Positions 1-9,093 of a DNA stretch of 64,000 nucleotides are shown here, in pieces. The position numbers and the translations under genes are program-made. Under the pieces are notes generated by a model. It was not told the DNA's origin and did no database searches. It saw nothing but the letters and a program-made list of their open reading frames with translations. The stretch's first letter is position 1, and the number at the start of each line of letters is the position of its first letter. The stretch covers positions 34,631 to 98,630 of the forward strand of contig JARBTX010000003.1 in assembly GCA_029239975.1 (NCBI GenBank), written 5' to 3'. Source of the DNA: Anaerocolumna sp. (lineage in GTDB: Bacteria > Bacillota > Clostridia > Lachnospirales > Lachnospiraceae).

Positions 1-1
1 T

Positions 2-181
2 ACAACAGATGAAATCATTGATGGAATTAAAAATATCAACCATATCAATGAGAAGTATAGTGATAGGTATGAAGTATTTTATGAGAAATTCTGCGGACTT
101 GAAGATGGACATGCATCTGAAAAAGTTGCGAAAGCAGTATTTCAGTTAGGTAGGGAAAAGATTGAGCACAGCAATAAATAA
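2..181 (+). CDS. CDP-glycerol glycerophosphotransferase family, C-terminal fragment (cut by window start)
   Basis: Only the last 59 codons are present, read in frame from base 2 to TAA at 179-181. The tail ends with EDGHASEKVAKAV, the same D-G-x-A-S-E-K-V signature that closes the complete glycerophosphotransferase at 2331-3605 (DDGRASEKVVDII). In that family the enzyme adds glycerol phosphate (or a related polyol phosphate) from a CDP-linked donor to a lipid-linked wall polymer at the inner membrane face. It overlaps the next gene by about 20 bases, so it belongs to the same operon as the exporter. The catalytic part lies outside the window, so the exact TagB/TagF subclass is unknown. Confidence 0.8.
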   Translation, partial: TTDEIIDGIKNINHINEKYSDRYEVFYEKFCGLEDGHASEKVAKAVFQLGREKIEHSNK

Positions 182-935
182 TTTTAAAAAGTATCGTTTC
201 TTATTAATGGAGTTAGTAAAAAAAGAAATAAAACTAAAGTATCGAAGGTCCTATTTGGGTATATTTTGGACACTGTTAGAACCACTATTAACTACAGTGG
301 TTTTAACCATAGTTTTTTCTAACTTGCGAGAAAATAAAAATGCTGCATTTCCAGTTTATATTTTAAGCGCAAGATTAATCTACACTTATTTTTCTAATTC
401 TACTAAAGCAGCAATGAAGTCAATTCGTAGTAATAGTGCTATGATAAAAAAAGTATATGTGCCAAAATACATTTATCCATTATCATCAGTAATTTCTGGG
501 TATATAACTTTTATTATTTCATTACTTGTTCTAGTGGCAGTTATGGGAGTATTTAAAGTACAACCAACACTTTATTTACTACAAGCTATATTTCCTTTAA
601 CAATAGTAATTGTTATGACACTTGGTGCTGGTATGATTTTATCTACATTAGCGGTGTTCTTTAGAGATTTAGAATATCTATGGAGTGTAATGTTAATGAT
701 GATAATGTATACTAGTGCAATATTTTATGATATTAATGATATAGGTGCAAAAAACCAGTGGATTGTAAAATGGAATCCACTATATGCAATCATTCACAAC
801 TTCCGTAATGCAATCTTTGGAGAACCTTTGGATAAATTTTCCCTTATCTATTCCGCAGTATTTAGTTGTGTGTCATTACTAATAGGTATTGGATTGTTTT
901 ACAAAAAACAAGATGAATTTATACTTAACATATAA
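162..935 (+). CDS. tagG: Teichoic acid/polysaccharide ABC exporter, permease (TagG-like)
   Basis: This 257-residue integral membrane protein is of the ABC-2 type. The N-terminal amphipathic segment ELVKKEIKLKYRRSYLGIFW is the hallmark of polysaccharide exporters, followed by about six hydrophobic segments (roughly residues 34-55, 65-80, 110-135, 142-170, 175-190, 230-250). It would pair with the ATPase immediately downstream to flip undecaprenyl-linked polymer. The start is TTG at 162, preceded by AGGTAGGG and overlapping the upstream gene; ATG at 207 would cut into the conserved N-terminus. Teichoic acid as cargo is inferred from neighbouring CDP-glycerol genes; O-antigen-type exporters look very similar. 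Confidence 0.85.
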   Translation: MSTAINNFKKYRFLLMELVKKEIKLKYRRSYLGIFWTLLEPLLTTVVLTIVFSNLRENKNAAFPVYILSARLIYTYFSNSTKAAMKSIRSNSAMIKKVYVPKYIYPLSSVISGYITFIISLLVLVAVMGVFKVQPTLYLLQAIFPLTIVIVMTLGAGMILSTLAVFFRDLEYLWSVMLMMIMYTSAIFYDINDIGAKNQWIVKWNPLYAIIHNFRNAIFGEPLDKFSLIYSAVFSCVSLLIGIGLFYKKQDEFILNI

Positions 936-953
936 ATCCGTAGGAGGTGTGTT

Positions 954-1691
954 GTGAGTAATACTGTAATAAAGGTTGAACACGTAGGAAGAAAATTTAA
1001 CTTAAGTGAAGTAAAAGTGGACAATCTAAAAGAATACGTAATAAAGTTAATTAAGAAGGAACTCCGTTATCAGGAATTTTGGGCACTAAAGGATGTTTCT
1101 TTTGAATTAAATAAAGGGGAAAGACTTGGTATCCTTGGATTTAATGGTGCAGGAAAAAGTACACTATTAAAGGTAATAGCAGGTGTATTAAAGGCGACCG
1201 AAGGTTCTGTTAGTGTAAAAGGAAAAATTGTTCCGCTACTTGAACTAGGTGCGGGATTTGATAGCCAATATACTGGGGCAGAGAATATATTCTTATATGG
1301 AGCTATTTTGGGTTATTCAAAGGATTTCATTAAAGAAAAATACAATGAAATAGTAGAATTTTCAGAATTAGGAGAATTTATTAATGTACCAGTTAAAAAT
1401 TACTCCTCTGGTATGAAAGCAAGACTTGGATTTTCTATTGCAACTGTAGTAGAACCAGAAATTTTAATTCTTGACGAAGTATTATCTGTAGGAGATGCTA
1501 AGTTTAAGAAGAAGAGCGAAAAACGAATTAAAGCAATGTTTGAAAGTGGAGTTACTGTATTGTTTGTATCACATTCTCTAGACCAAGTAAAACGATTATG
1601 TGACCGCGCTATTATACTAGAACATGGAAAAATCATAGCAAATGGTTCGGTTGAAGAAGTTAGTGAAATATATGAAGAAATGACAAAATAA
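954..1691 (+). CDS. tagH: Teichoic acid/polysaccharide ABC exporter, ATPase (TagH-like)
   Basis: This 245-residue ABC ATPase has Walker A GFNGAGKST (about 62-70), the polysaccharide-exporter form of the signature motif (NYSSGMKARLGF), Walker B ILILDEVLSVGD and a switch histidine in FVSHS. The start is GTG at 954 with TAGGAGG 7 bases upstream. It lacks the long C-terminal domain of Bacillus TagH and of carbohydrate-binding exporter ATPases, so the cargo may be recognised by the permease alone. It lies 18 bases after the permease and clearly forms a pair with it. Confidence 0.88.
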   Translation: MSNTVIKVEHVGRKFNLSEVKVDNLKEYVIKLIKKELRYQEFWALKDVSFELNKGERLGILGFNGAGKSTLLKVIAGVLKATEGSVSVKGKIVPLLELGAGFDSQYTGAENIFLYGAILGYSKDFIKEKYNEIVEFSELGEFINVPVKNYSSGMKARLGFSIATVVEPEILILDEVLSVGDAKFKKKSEKRIKAMFESGVTVLFVSHSLDQVKRLCDRAIILEHGKIIANGSVEEVSEIYEEMTK

Positions 1692-1858
1692 AAATTACAA
1701 AATAAAATTGACTAGTTAAATTAATAGTTATGAATGAAATAACAAAACTTTATATGGCAAATAATAATCATAATAAAGTTAACAAAAAATATAACAAAAA
1801 ATATATAACAAAAAATATATAACAAAAGATAAATTAATAAAGAAAGGTTGGACATAGT
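1692..1858. repeat. A/T-rich gap with short tandem AACAAAAAATAT repeats
   Basis: The 167-base gap between the exporter ATPase and tagD is almost pure A/T. From about 1780 to 1827 a unit close to AACAAAAAATAT is repeated about four times with 2-base length variation. There is no coding signal. An AGAAAGG ribosome binding site for tagD lies at its right end. Confidence 0.6.
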
Positions 1859-2257
1859 ATGAAAAAGGTTATAACTTATGGTACTTACGATTTATTACAT
1901 GTTGGACATATAAATCTATTAAGGAGAGCAAGAGAACTAGGAGATTATTTAGTAGTTGTATTATCTTCTGATGAGTTTAACGCATTAAAACATAAATCAG
2001 CGTATCATTCTTATGAAGACCGTAAAATAATTTTGGAATCAATTAAATATGTAGATGAAGTTATTCCTGAATTTACTTGGGAGCAAAAAATCCAAGATGT
2101 AGTTGATAACCAAATCGATGTTTTCGTTATGGGCGATGATTGGAAAGGTCAATTTGACTTTTTAAAAGATTATTGCGAAGTAGTATATTTACCAAGAACA
2201 GAAGGAATTTCTACAACTAAGATTAAAACAGACCTTAATTTAGGTTCAAAGAAATAA
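1859..2257 (+). CDS. tagD: Glycerol-3-phosphate cytidylyltransferase
   Basis: This 132-residue protein makes CDP-glycerol from CTP and sn-glycerol 3-phosphate, the activated donor for glycerol-phosphate wall polymers. The nucleotidyltransferase signature HVGH is at residues 14-17, and the C-terminal RTEGISTTKI motif near residue 113 is the second conserved CTP-binding element. Length matches Bacillus TagD (about 129). The presence of this enzyme supports CDP-glycerol as the real donor for the transferases on either side of it. Confidence 0.93.
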   Translation: MKKVITYGTYDLLHVGHINLLRRARELGDYLVVVLSSDEFNALKHKSAYHSYEDRKIILESIKYVDEVIPEFTWEQKIQDVVDNQIDVFVMGDDWKGQFDFLKDYCEVVYLPRTEGISTTKIKTDLNLGSKK

Positions 2258-2263
2258 TCAAAA

Positions 2264-2299
2264 ACCCCCACTAAAAAATTGAACGTGCAAAGTGGGGGT
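2264..2299 (+). terminator. G/C-rich hairpin between tagD and the next transferase
   Basis: ACCCCCACT at 2264-2272 pairs with AGTGGGGGT at 2291-2299 around an 18-base loop. The downstream tract is ATTATATATTTTC rather than a clean T-run, so it could be a leaky terminator or attenuator. It ends about 20 bases before the ribosome binding site of the next gene. Confidence 0.55.
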
Positions 2300-2330
2300 A
2301 TTATATATTTTCATAATAGGAGAAACCGGT

Positions 2331-3605
2331 ATGATGACGCATAAATTGAAAAAATTACTACATATTAAGAAGATAAAGAAAATATTAAAGAAAGTAAAAA
2401 AAAGAATGAAAAAATATATAAAGAAAGCACGTAAGTTTGCGAAAAAAATTGTCATCAAAATATATAATATAGAAACAAAAATAATTCCAATTCAAAAGGA
2501 TGTCATTGTCTTCGAAAGTAATTTAGGAAGAAATTATACCGGTAACCCGCGATGTATCTATGAAAATATGGTAAGTAGAGGCTTGGATAAAAAATATAAA
2601 TGTTACATTATTTTAGATGATGTGAACGTAGAAGTACCTGGAAACGCCAAAAAGATAAAAAGAACAAGATTACATTACTTTCACATAATGGCGATTGCAG
2701 GTGTAATGGTTAGTGATTCTAGATTTCCTAAGTATATAATTAAACGAAAAGGTACTAGATATATCCAAACATGGCATGGAACACCATTAAAAAAATTGGC
2801 TCTTGATATGGACTATGTTAACATGGGCGGAGATACAGACATAGAAAAATATAAGCAAAATTTCTATGAAAATACTAGAACATGGGATTATTTAATCTCC
2901 CAAAATAATTATTCTACAGAAATTTTCAGAAGATGTTTTGCGTTTGATAAAACCATGCTTGAGATAGGTTATCCAAGAAACGATGTCCTTTTTGCAGATA
3001 ATAATCCAAATGCAATTTATGAGTTAAAAACTAAGTTAGGTTTACCACTAGATAAGAAGGTATTACTATATGCTCCAACATGGAGAGATAATGAATACTA
3101 TTATAAAGGTGCGTATAAGTTTAATAGTGCTATGGATTTTGACCTTTTAAGAGAAAAGCTAGGCGAAGAATATGTTTGTATCGTAAAATACCATTATCTA
3201 GTAAAAGAAAATCTAGATTGGTCAACATACAAAGGTTTTGTTTATAAATTTGATCAATGTGAAGATATTTCTGAATTGTACTTAGTGGCAGATATGCTTA
3301 TAACAGATTATTCATCCGTTATGTTTGACTATAGTATTTTAAAAAGACCGATGTTGTTCTTTACTTATGATCTAGAAGATTATAAAGATAATCTAAGAGG
3401 ATTTTATTTTGATTTTATCGAAGAAGCACCTGGCCCACTCACTAGAACAACGGAAGAATTAATAGAATCCATATTAACATATAACGAAGAAGAGTTTCAT
3501 GAAAAAATTGATGCTTTTCAAAATAAATATAATCATGCTGACGATGGCCGTGCGTCAGAAAAAGTTGTTGATATCATTGAAAATATTGTTTTAGGTAAAG
3601 AATAG
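2331..3605 (+). CDS. CDP-glycerol glycerophosphotransferase family protein (TagB/TagF-like)
   Basis: The start is ATG 2331, with AGGAGA 7 bases upstream; the longer frame from GTG 2292 begins inside the hairpin above and is not used. The product is 424 residues. The first 45 residues are extraordinarily basic (many K-K-x-x-K), suiting binding to acidic membrane lipids. Family motifs follow: YIQTWHGTPLKKL (acceptor/catalytic His), GYPRNDVLF, LLYAPTWRD, then ADMLITDYSSVMFDYSILKR with the conserved D-Y-S-S nucleotide-binding region, and DDGRASEKV at the C-terminus. It transfers glycerol phosphate to, or extends, a lipid-linked polymer on the cytoplasmic face. Primase versus polymerase cannot be told from sequence alone. 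Confidence 0.85.
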   Translation: MMTHKLKKLLHIKKIKKILKKVKKRMKKYIKKARKFAKKIVIKIYNIETKIIPIQKDVIVFESNLGRNYTGNPRCIYENMVSRGLDKKYKCYIILDDVNVEVPGNAKKIKRTRLHYFHIMAIAGVMVSDSRFPKYIIKRKGTRYIQTWHGTPLKKLALDMDYVNMGGDTDIEKYKQNFYENTRTWDYLISQNNYSTEIFRRCFAFDKTMLEIGYPRNDVLFADNNPNAIYELKTKLGLPLDKKVLLYAPTWRDNEYYYKGAYKFNSAMDFDLLREKLGEEYVCIVKYHYLVKENLDWSTYKGFVYKFDQCEDISELYLVADMLITDYSSVMFDYSILKRPMLFFTYDLEDYKDNLRGFYFDFIEEAPGPLTRTTEELIESILTYNEEEFHEKIDAFQNKYNHADDGRASEKVVDIIENIVLGKE

Positions 3606-3692
3606 TTACAATTTCTAAATCAATGGTATAAGGATATAACAATAATCGAACACCAGTAATAAAAGAGAAAATATAGAAAGGTATTCTTATCT

Positions 3693-4859
3693 ATGTTAAA
3701 CAAATGGAAAAGTATCGCAAAGATTAAAATTAAAGGCATTTATCATAATACACAAGCCAAGTTTGAAAAACGTGTTGTAAATGCAAGACTAGCTAATTAT
3801 GATACTAGTATTGTTATTAACAAAAAACCTACAAAAGCTAAAAAAGTAACTTTTGTTATTGAACGTATGGCGAAGTTCAGTGGTGGTCAAACATCCATAT
3901 TACGCTTAGGAACCGAATTATCTAAGTTAGGATATTCCGTTGGATATGTAGTTTATAAACCACAATCAAAATCTGAAATGGAAGAGTGTGCAAAGAGTAA
4001 TCTTAGTAATTATCAAGGTGAAATGTATCCAAATAAATATCTTGATCATTTAGATTCTGATATCGTTATCGCAAGTTCGTGGGATACCGTTTCATTTGCT
4101 AAGAAGATGAAGGGGTATAAAATGTACTTCTTGCAAGATTATGAACCTTATTTTTATTCTTTTGGAGAACTGTTTCTTATGGCAAAGAAAACCTATGAAC
4201 AAGGTTTACATATGGTTAGTTTAGGGTCATGGAATAAAGAAATGGTTGAGAAAAATTGTAAGGTCATATCGCCAATTGATACGGTTGATTTTCCATATGA
4301 AAGCAAAGAATATCCACCTTGTGAAAGAAATTATGAATCTTATAAAAAGAAGAAAGATTTTGTACTAGCAGTTTATTTAAAGTATTATGGAAAAAGATTA
4401 CCTTGTATTTCACAATATCTATTAAGGCAAGTAAAAGAAGAATTTAAAAAAGATGGAATTAATCTTCATATTAAATACTTTGGTGAAGATAAGAGTTTTC
4501 GCACTGATGCAGGTGAAAATTTAGGTATGCTTAGCAAAAAACAACTATTTGAGTTATATAAAAGAGCGGATTATGGAATCGTTGCATCCATGAGTAATAT
4601 TTCGTTAATACCTTATGAGATGTTAGCAACTGGCTTACCATTAATTGAGTTTGAAGATGGGACATTTCCATACTTTTTCCCTGAAAATAGTGCTATTTTA
4701 ACTTCTCTTTCATATATGGATTTATATAACAAGATGAAAGAAACAATAATAAAACCTAATTTACTAAAAGAGATGCATAATACTGCAGATAATTATTTAC
4801 AATCCTTAAGTTGGGGAAAAACTGCAAAACAATTTAGTGATATAATACAAAAATTATAA
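3693..4859 (+). CDS. Glycosyltransferase, WsaF-like (GT4-type fold)
   Basis: This 388-residue protein has two Rossmann-like halves. The N-terminal half has KFSGGQTSILRLGTELSKLG, resembling the donor-side start of rhamnan synthesis enzymes such as WsaF; the middle has YFLQDYEPYFYSFG, and the C-terminal half has SNISLIPYEMLATGLPLIEF with the E-x7-E-like pair of retaining GT-B enzymes. It probably adds a sugar to the wall polymer made by the neighbouring transferases. Substrate is unknown. The start has an AGAAAGG binding site. Confidence 0.7.
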   Translation: MLNKWKSIAKIKIKGIYHNTQAKFEKRVVNARLANYDTSIVINKKPTKAKKVTFVIERMAKFSGGQTSILRLGTELSKLGYSVGYVVYKPQSKSEMEECAKSNLSNYQGEMYPNKYLDHLDSDIVIASSWDTVSFAKKMKGYKMYFLQDYEPYFYSFGELFLMAKKTYEQGLHMVSLGSWNKEMVEKNCKVISPIDTVDFPYESKEYPPCERNYESYKKKKDFVLAVYLKYYGKRLPCISQYLLRQVKEEFKKDGINLHIKYFGEDKSFRTDAGENLGMLSKKQLFELYKRADYGIVASMSNISLIPYEMLATGLPLIEFEDGTFPYFFPENSAILTSLSYMDLYNKMKETIIKPNLLKEMHNTADNYLQSLSWGKTAKQFSDIIQKL

Positions 4860-4880
4860 TTTAGATGCCCGTTACCCGTT

Positions 4881-4969
4881 GGAGGTAGTGTGAAAAATAA
4901 TGATTTTTCACACGGTGAATTTGTGTTGATGCTTTAATTAACGGTTTTTAGACAGCATGGAGGGTTAGT
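4881..4969 (+). repeat. Shared 92-bp leader element, copy 1 (hairpin plus ribosome binding site)
   Basis: This stretch contains a perfect hairpin at 4888-4913: an 11-base arm GTGTGAAAAAT, loop AATG, arm ATTTTTCACAC. It continues to the GGAGGG binding site and ends at the ATG of the next gene. The same 92 columns, start codon included, recur at 40512-40603 in front of the phoB-type gene with 74 identical positions by hand count and no gaps. The hairpin is identical in both; all 18 differences lie outside it. It is either a structured mRNA leader or a small mobile element that brings a binding site. Confidence 0.75.
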
Positions 4970-6184
4970 ATGAGAAGTATAATAAAAAAAATCCTGCCAA
5001 AATGGTTGTTAAACATATTAAAACAAGTAAGATATTATTGGATAGTAATGGCATTTCATTTATTTCACCTACTTCCAATTAAAAAAAGGCGGATTGTGGT
5101 ATGCAATGTTTGGGGATTTGGAGATAATGCAAAATATATTACAGAAGAATTAGTACGGAGAAAACAAAAAATACTAGAATCTACATCTGTAAATAATAAT
5201 CCATTTGAGATTATATTTATAACAAATCATCCAAACTGTTCTGATGCTCCTAAAATGGTGAAGGTTTTAAAAACCAATTCATTGCGAGCAATTTTAGCCT
5301 TGTCTACAGCAAAGATTTGGATTGATAACAATCGAAAAGAAAATTATATTCGGAAAAGAAAAGGACAATATTATATTCAAACTTGGCATGGTGGTATTGC
5401 CTTAAAGAAAATTGAAAAAGATTATCAAGAGAATCTTGGCATTCGTTATGTAAAAAATGCAAAAAGAGATTCAAAGATGACAGACCTATATATATCAAAT
5501 AGTAATTTCTGCACAAATATGTACCTTAATAGCTTTTGGTATAAAGGTGAAATAATGGAATGTGGAAGCCCTAGAAATGATATATTACTTAACAAAAATA
5601 CAGATCTCGATTTGTCTGTTAGGACGAGATTAGGTGTAGGGTACGGATTTAAAATTGCTATATATGCACCTACATACCGTGAAGGAAATGAGTTAGAAGC
5701 GTATCAATTAGATTGTGATAAATTGAAAAGTACACTAGAGCATAAATTTGGCGGCAAATGGGTTATTGCTGTGAGATTACATCCTTTGGTATCTGGTTTA
5801 AGTGATTTCCTAAACTATAATGAATGTGTTATAAATGCATCATATTACCGTGATATTTATGAATTAATGGCTGTAAGTGACTTACTCATTACAGACTATT
5901 CTAATATTATGTTCGAGTTTTCTTTTATGAAAAAACCAGTATTCTTATTTGCAACGGATGTTACTAGCTATGAAAAAGAGAGAGGATTTTATTTTAAATA
6001 TGAATCTCTTCCTTATGACATTGCCAAAACACAAGGAGAATTAATAAGAAATATTAATAATTATCAAGAAGATAATTATCTGGATAGAATGAAAGCTTTT
6101 TTTGCTACCTTAGAGCTTTATGAGAAAGGAAATGCCTCAGAACAAGTAGTTGACCGAATGATACAAGTAATGAATGGATTTTAA
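4970..6184 (+). CDS. CDP-glycerol glycerophosphotransferase family protein, second complete copy
   Basis: This 404-residue protein has a short hydrophobic/basic N-terminus (about 1-40) likely to sit on the membrane. Family motifs are all visible: YYIQTWHGGIALKKIEKD, ECGSPRNDILL, IAIYAPTYREG, RLHPLVSG, LLITDYSNIMFEFSFMKKP and the closing NASEQVVDRM. It is clearly diverged from the 2331 gene and probably acts at a different step (linkage, priming or polymerisation). Its translation start is embedded in the shared 92-bp leader, unlike its neighbours, suggesting separate control. Confidence 0.85.
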   Translation: MRSIIKKILPKWLLNILKQVRYYWIVMAFHLFHLLPIKKRRIVVCNVWGFGDNAKYITEELVRRKQKILESTSVNNNPFEIIFITNHPNCSDAPKMVKVLKTNSLRAILALSTAKIWIDNNRKENYIRKRKGQYYIQTWHGGIALKKIEKDYQENLGIRYVKNAKRDSKMTDLYISNSNFCTNMYLNSFWYKGEIMECGSPRNDILLNKNTDLDLSVRTRLGVGYGFKIAIYAPTYREGNELEAYQLDCDKLKSTLEHKFGGKWVIAVRLHPLVSGLSDFLNYNECVINASYYRDIYELMAVSDLLITDYSNIMFEFSFMKKPVFLFATDVTSYEKERGFYFKYESLPYDIAKTQGELIRNINNYQEDNYLDRMKAFFATLELYEKGNASEQVVDRMIQVMNGF

Positions 6185-6249
6185 AATAAATGGAATATAT
6201 AAGAGATGTTAGAAAATTGAATGTAACCTCAAATTTCTTGTAATACAGT

Positions 6250-6293
6250 AAAAACCTCTAATGAAAACTAAAAATTCATTAGAGGTTTTTTTG
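6250..6293. terminator. Bidirectional terminator between convergent wall-polymer genes
   Basis: AACCTCTAATGAA pairs with TTCATTAGAGGTT, flanked by A-run and T-run (TTTTTTTG) on the two sides, so it works in both directions. It ends the plus-strand transferase operon and the minus-strand LCP gene. Confidence 0.9.
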
Positions 6294-7316
6294 TTATTGT
6301 AATATTCCTTTTATTTCATCACTTACACTTTGAACCTTAGTGGTAGGTACATAATTCTCTGTATCAAACAAGAATTCGTGTAACTTAGTTACGTTTGCAG
6401 ATAAATCAATTGGAAATACATAAGATACTTTCTTATAATAATCTGCTTGCTTTTCGAATGGGAAACCAGACTCATCGGTTATATTGTAGGATAAAATATC
6501 CTTTGCAAGACTTAACATATCGATGGAATCTAAATTGGTTGCGATTTGTGGAAAGATTTCGTTTACGATGGAATTAATTGTTAATAAATCTGTTTTCTTT
6601 GCAGCTTCAAAGATTTTTTCTATAACAATTCGTTGTCTTTCTGCTCGTTTAAAATCGCCACCTGCTGTATAACGAATTCTAGCGTAAGCAGTTGCATGTG
6701 TACCATTTACAACCTGCGTTCCAGCTGACTTTAATTTACCAACATTCGTACCATTAATTTTATTTAATTCTTTTGTATATCCATTTACATACTTTAATTC
6801 TTCATCTGTAATATCTAAGGTAATACCGCCTAATAAATCAATAACCTTGCATACTGCATTAAAATTAACAGTTACATATTCTTTAATATTCAAATCAAAA
6901 TTTGTATTTAATGTATTTAAAGCTAAAGCATATCCACCTTTAAAATACGCAGCATTTATCTTATTAAACCCTTTGTCAGGTATATCAACATAAGTATCAC
7001 GATATACAGAGACTAATTTTATATCTTTTGTCTTACGATTAATACTTGCAATAACAATAGTATCACTATGTGTGCTTTTTTCTAATGCATTATCTCTTGA
7101 GTCTACTCCAAATATAGCAATATTACGATATCCACCGATATCATCATTATCAAGGTCATTTACTACAATAGAATCATCCACAGAATTATTAAATTGGGTT
7201 TTACTTGTCATAAAGAAAAAATAACCTATACCAAGTAGTATAATTAATAAGAATAAATCGATGAATAATATCAATCGTGATCTTCTTTTTTTACGTTTAT
7301 TTTGTTTTATACTCAT
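6294..7316 (-). CDS. LytR-CpsA-Psr (LCP) family wall polymer ligase
   Basis: This 340-residue protein has a basic cytoplasmic start (KRKKRRSR), one membrane anchor (about 17-36) and an extracellular LCP domain (about 65-235), recognised by FGVDSRD, SHSDTIVIASINRKTKDIKL-type strands, VSVYRDTYVDIP, KINAAYFKGG and AYARIRYTAGGDFKRAERQR, which holds the conserved arginines. LCP enzymes move polymers from undecaprenyl phosphate to peptidoglycan, fitting the transferases and exporter on the other strand. The start is ATG with AGGAAGG upstream. It follows the sugar transferase gene at 7408 with a hairpin between. Confidence 0.9.
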   Translation of the reverse strand: MSIKQNKRKKRRSRLILFIDLFLLIILLGIGYFFFMTSKTQFNNSVDDSIVVNDLDNDDIGGYRNIAIFGVDSRDNALEKSTHSDTIVIASINRKTKDIKLVSVYRDTYVDIPDKGFNKINAAYFKGGYALALNTLNTNFDLNIKEYVTVNFNAVCKVIDLLGGITLDITDEELKYVNGYTKELNKINGTNVGKLKSAGTQVVNGTHATAYARIRYTAGGDFKRAERQRIVIEKIFEAAKKTDLLTINSIVNEIFPQIATNLDSIDMLSLAKDILSYNITDESGFPFEKQADYYKKVSYVFPIDLSANVTKLHEFLFDTENYVPTTKVQSVSDEIKGILQ

Positions 7317-7358
7317 TTTTCTACCTTCCTATATGAATGTTTAAGTAAATAATGTTAG

Positions 7359-7389
7359 GGCTGTTGCAAGTAATAAAATTGCAACAGCC
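7359..7389 (-). terminator. Intergenic hairpin between sugar transferase and LCP genes
   Basis: GGCTGTTGCA at 7359-7368 pairs with TGCAACAGCC at 7380-7389. On the minus strand it lies after the sugar transferase stop, but no good T-run follows, so it may be a processing or partial termination site. Confidence 0.5.
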
Positions 7390-7407
7390 AACAAAATTAT
7401 GATTTAA

Positions 7408-8835
7408 TTAATAAGCATTTTTATTGATAAAACCTTTGAAAATTGTTAAGAACAATATTTTAAAATCTAAGCTTATTGTCCAATTTTCAATATAATATAA
7501 GTCACAGTCAATTCTTTTACGGATTGATGTATCTCCACGATATCCATTGATTTGTGCCCAACCTGTAAGTCCAGGTTGCACTTGATGTTTAATCATATAT
7601 CGTGGTATTTCTTCTTTGAACTTTTCAACAAAGAATGGTCGTTCAGGACGTGGTCCTACAAGACTCATTTCGCCTTTTAATACATTAAATAATTGCGGTA
7701 ACTCATCAATGCTTGTCTTACGAATAAATTTACCAATTCTCGTAACTCTTGGGTCATTAAAGGTTGTCCAAGCGCTTTTTTCTTTTTTCTCAGGTTGTAC
7801 TTCCATGGAACGGAATTTATACATTTTAAATTCTTTATTATGTCGCCCTATTCTAACTTGTGTAAATATAATCGGTCCAGGAGAAGTTACTTTGATAATG
7901 ATTGCAGTAACAATCATAGGAATACTAAATACCAGTAATGCTGCTAAGCATCCAAATACATCAACTGCACGTTTTACAAAACGATTTAATGAATTACTTA
8001 ATGGAACATTTCTTATATTAATAACAGGTAAACCATCAAGGTCTTCTGTATATGGCATGGTTGGGAAGAAGTTTTGGTAATCTGGAATAAATTTAGTGTG
8101 AACTCCCGATTTTTCACATAATCCAACAATTCTCTCTAATTTAGAATACTCATTCAAACTTAAGGTTATCGCTATTTCATCCAAACGATTTTGTGGTAAT
8201 ATCTCTAATAAATTATCGATTGATCCAATTACTTTAATTTTACGGTACATGGTTCCACGTTCTAAATTATCGTCTAATATACCATGAATATAATAACCCC
8301 ATTCAGGATTAGATAAAATTCTATCAATATATTCCTCGGCAGCACGACTGTAACCTACTAATACGATGTGTTTCAAATTGAATCCTTTTTTTCTAGCTGT
8401 CTTTAAGGAGTAAGATAAAAAGGACCTAAAAGCAGTACCCATTATTATATTATTTACAAAAAATAAACCCATAACGTATCTTGATATATTAATTTCACGT
8501 AGAAAGAAGTATAATATAACAGTAAAAAATAAAATACCAAAGATATTTGCTTTTATAATGTTCCAAAGTTCAACTTTTTTGCTTTGTATTCTCTTAGGAC
8601 CATATAAATTACAGTAGTTATAAATAATTAAATAACCAGGTATAAGAAAAATTAATATCTGGCTGTATCTAGCCAAGTTATAAAAACTTACCGTTGAATC
8701 CAATCGAAAAAGAGACAAAGCTTTCAACGGACTATAAAAACGTAAATAATAAGAAAAGATATAAGACAGTATCAATAAACAACCATCAATTATTACGTGA
8801 ATTCGGTTAAGTACTTTTTGATTATCCTTTATCAT
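7408..8835 (-). CDS. Polyprenyl-phosphate sugar-1-phosphate transferase (WbaP/CpsE-like)
   Basis: The start is ATG 8835, with GGAG 7 bases upstream, giving 475 residues; TTG 8883 has no binding site. About five membrane segments lie in the N-terminal 150 residues, then a nucleotide-binding CoA-like middle domain (HIVLVGYSRAAEEY), then the C-terminal bacterial sugar transferase domain from RAVDVFGCLAALLVFSIP on, with FTQVRIGRHNKEFKMYKFRSM, SIDELPQLFNVLKGEMSLVG and GPRPERPFF. It starts polymer synthesis by loading a sugar phosphate on undecaprenyl phosphate. It may initiate the polymer handled by the adjacent LCP ligase or a separate capsule. Confidence 0.9.
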   Translation of the reverse strand: MIKDNQKVLNRIHVIIDGCLLILSYIFSYYLRFYSPLKALSLFRLDSTVSFYNLARYSQILIFLIPGYLIIYNYCNLYGPKRIQSKKVELWNIIKANIFGILFFTVILYFFLREINISRYVMGLFFVNNIIMGTAFRSFLSYSLKTARKKGFNLKHIVLVGYSRAAEEYIDRILSNPEWGYYIHGILDDNLERGTMYRKIKVIGSIDNLLEILPQNRLDEIAITLSLNEYSKLERIVGLCEKSGVHTKFIPDYQNFFPTMPYTEDLDGLPVINIRNVPLSNSLNRFVKRAVDVFGCLAALLVFSIPMIVTAIIIKVTSPGPIIFTQVRIGRHNKEFKMYKFRSMEVQPEKKEKSAWTTFNDPRVTRIGKFIRKTSIDELPQLFNVLKGEMSLVGPRPERPFFVEKFKEEIPRYMIKHQVQPGLTGWAQINGYRGDTSIRKRIDCDLYYIENWTISLDFKILFLTIFKGFINKNAY

Positions 8836-9093
8836 GTTGGTCTCCACGGCCCCCCAAAAATAGTTTCGTTGATTTTTACTCAATATTACTAATATAATAC
8901 ATGATTAAACCTTAATCCACAACATCAAAATTCTTAATATTTGGAGCCATAATCTTAAGAATTGTTTTATTTTTTGACAAAAATTTTTAATTAGATTTCA
9001 CAAACTAAACACAAACTACTGCTAAAATGTAAACATAATCTTATAGAGAGTTCAAATTTCATATAAAAGTGTAATAAGAAAGGAGATATTATT

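Noticed and set aside
2292..2330. Upstream GTG start for the glycerophosphotransferase
   Set aside because: The GTG is inside a hairpin without a binding site, while ATG 2331 has AGGAGA at the right distance.
8836..8883. TTG start for the polyprenyl-phosphate sugar transferase
   Set aside because: No Shine-Dalgarno precedes it; ATG 8835 has GGAG correctly spaced.
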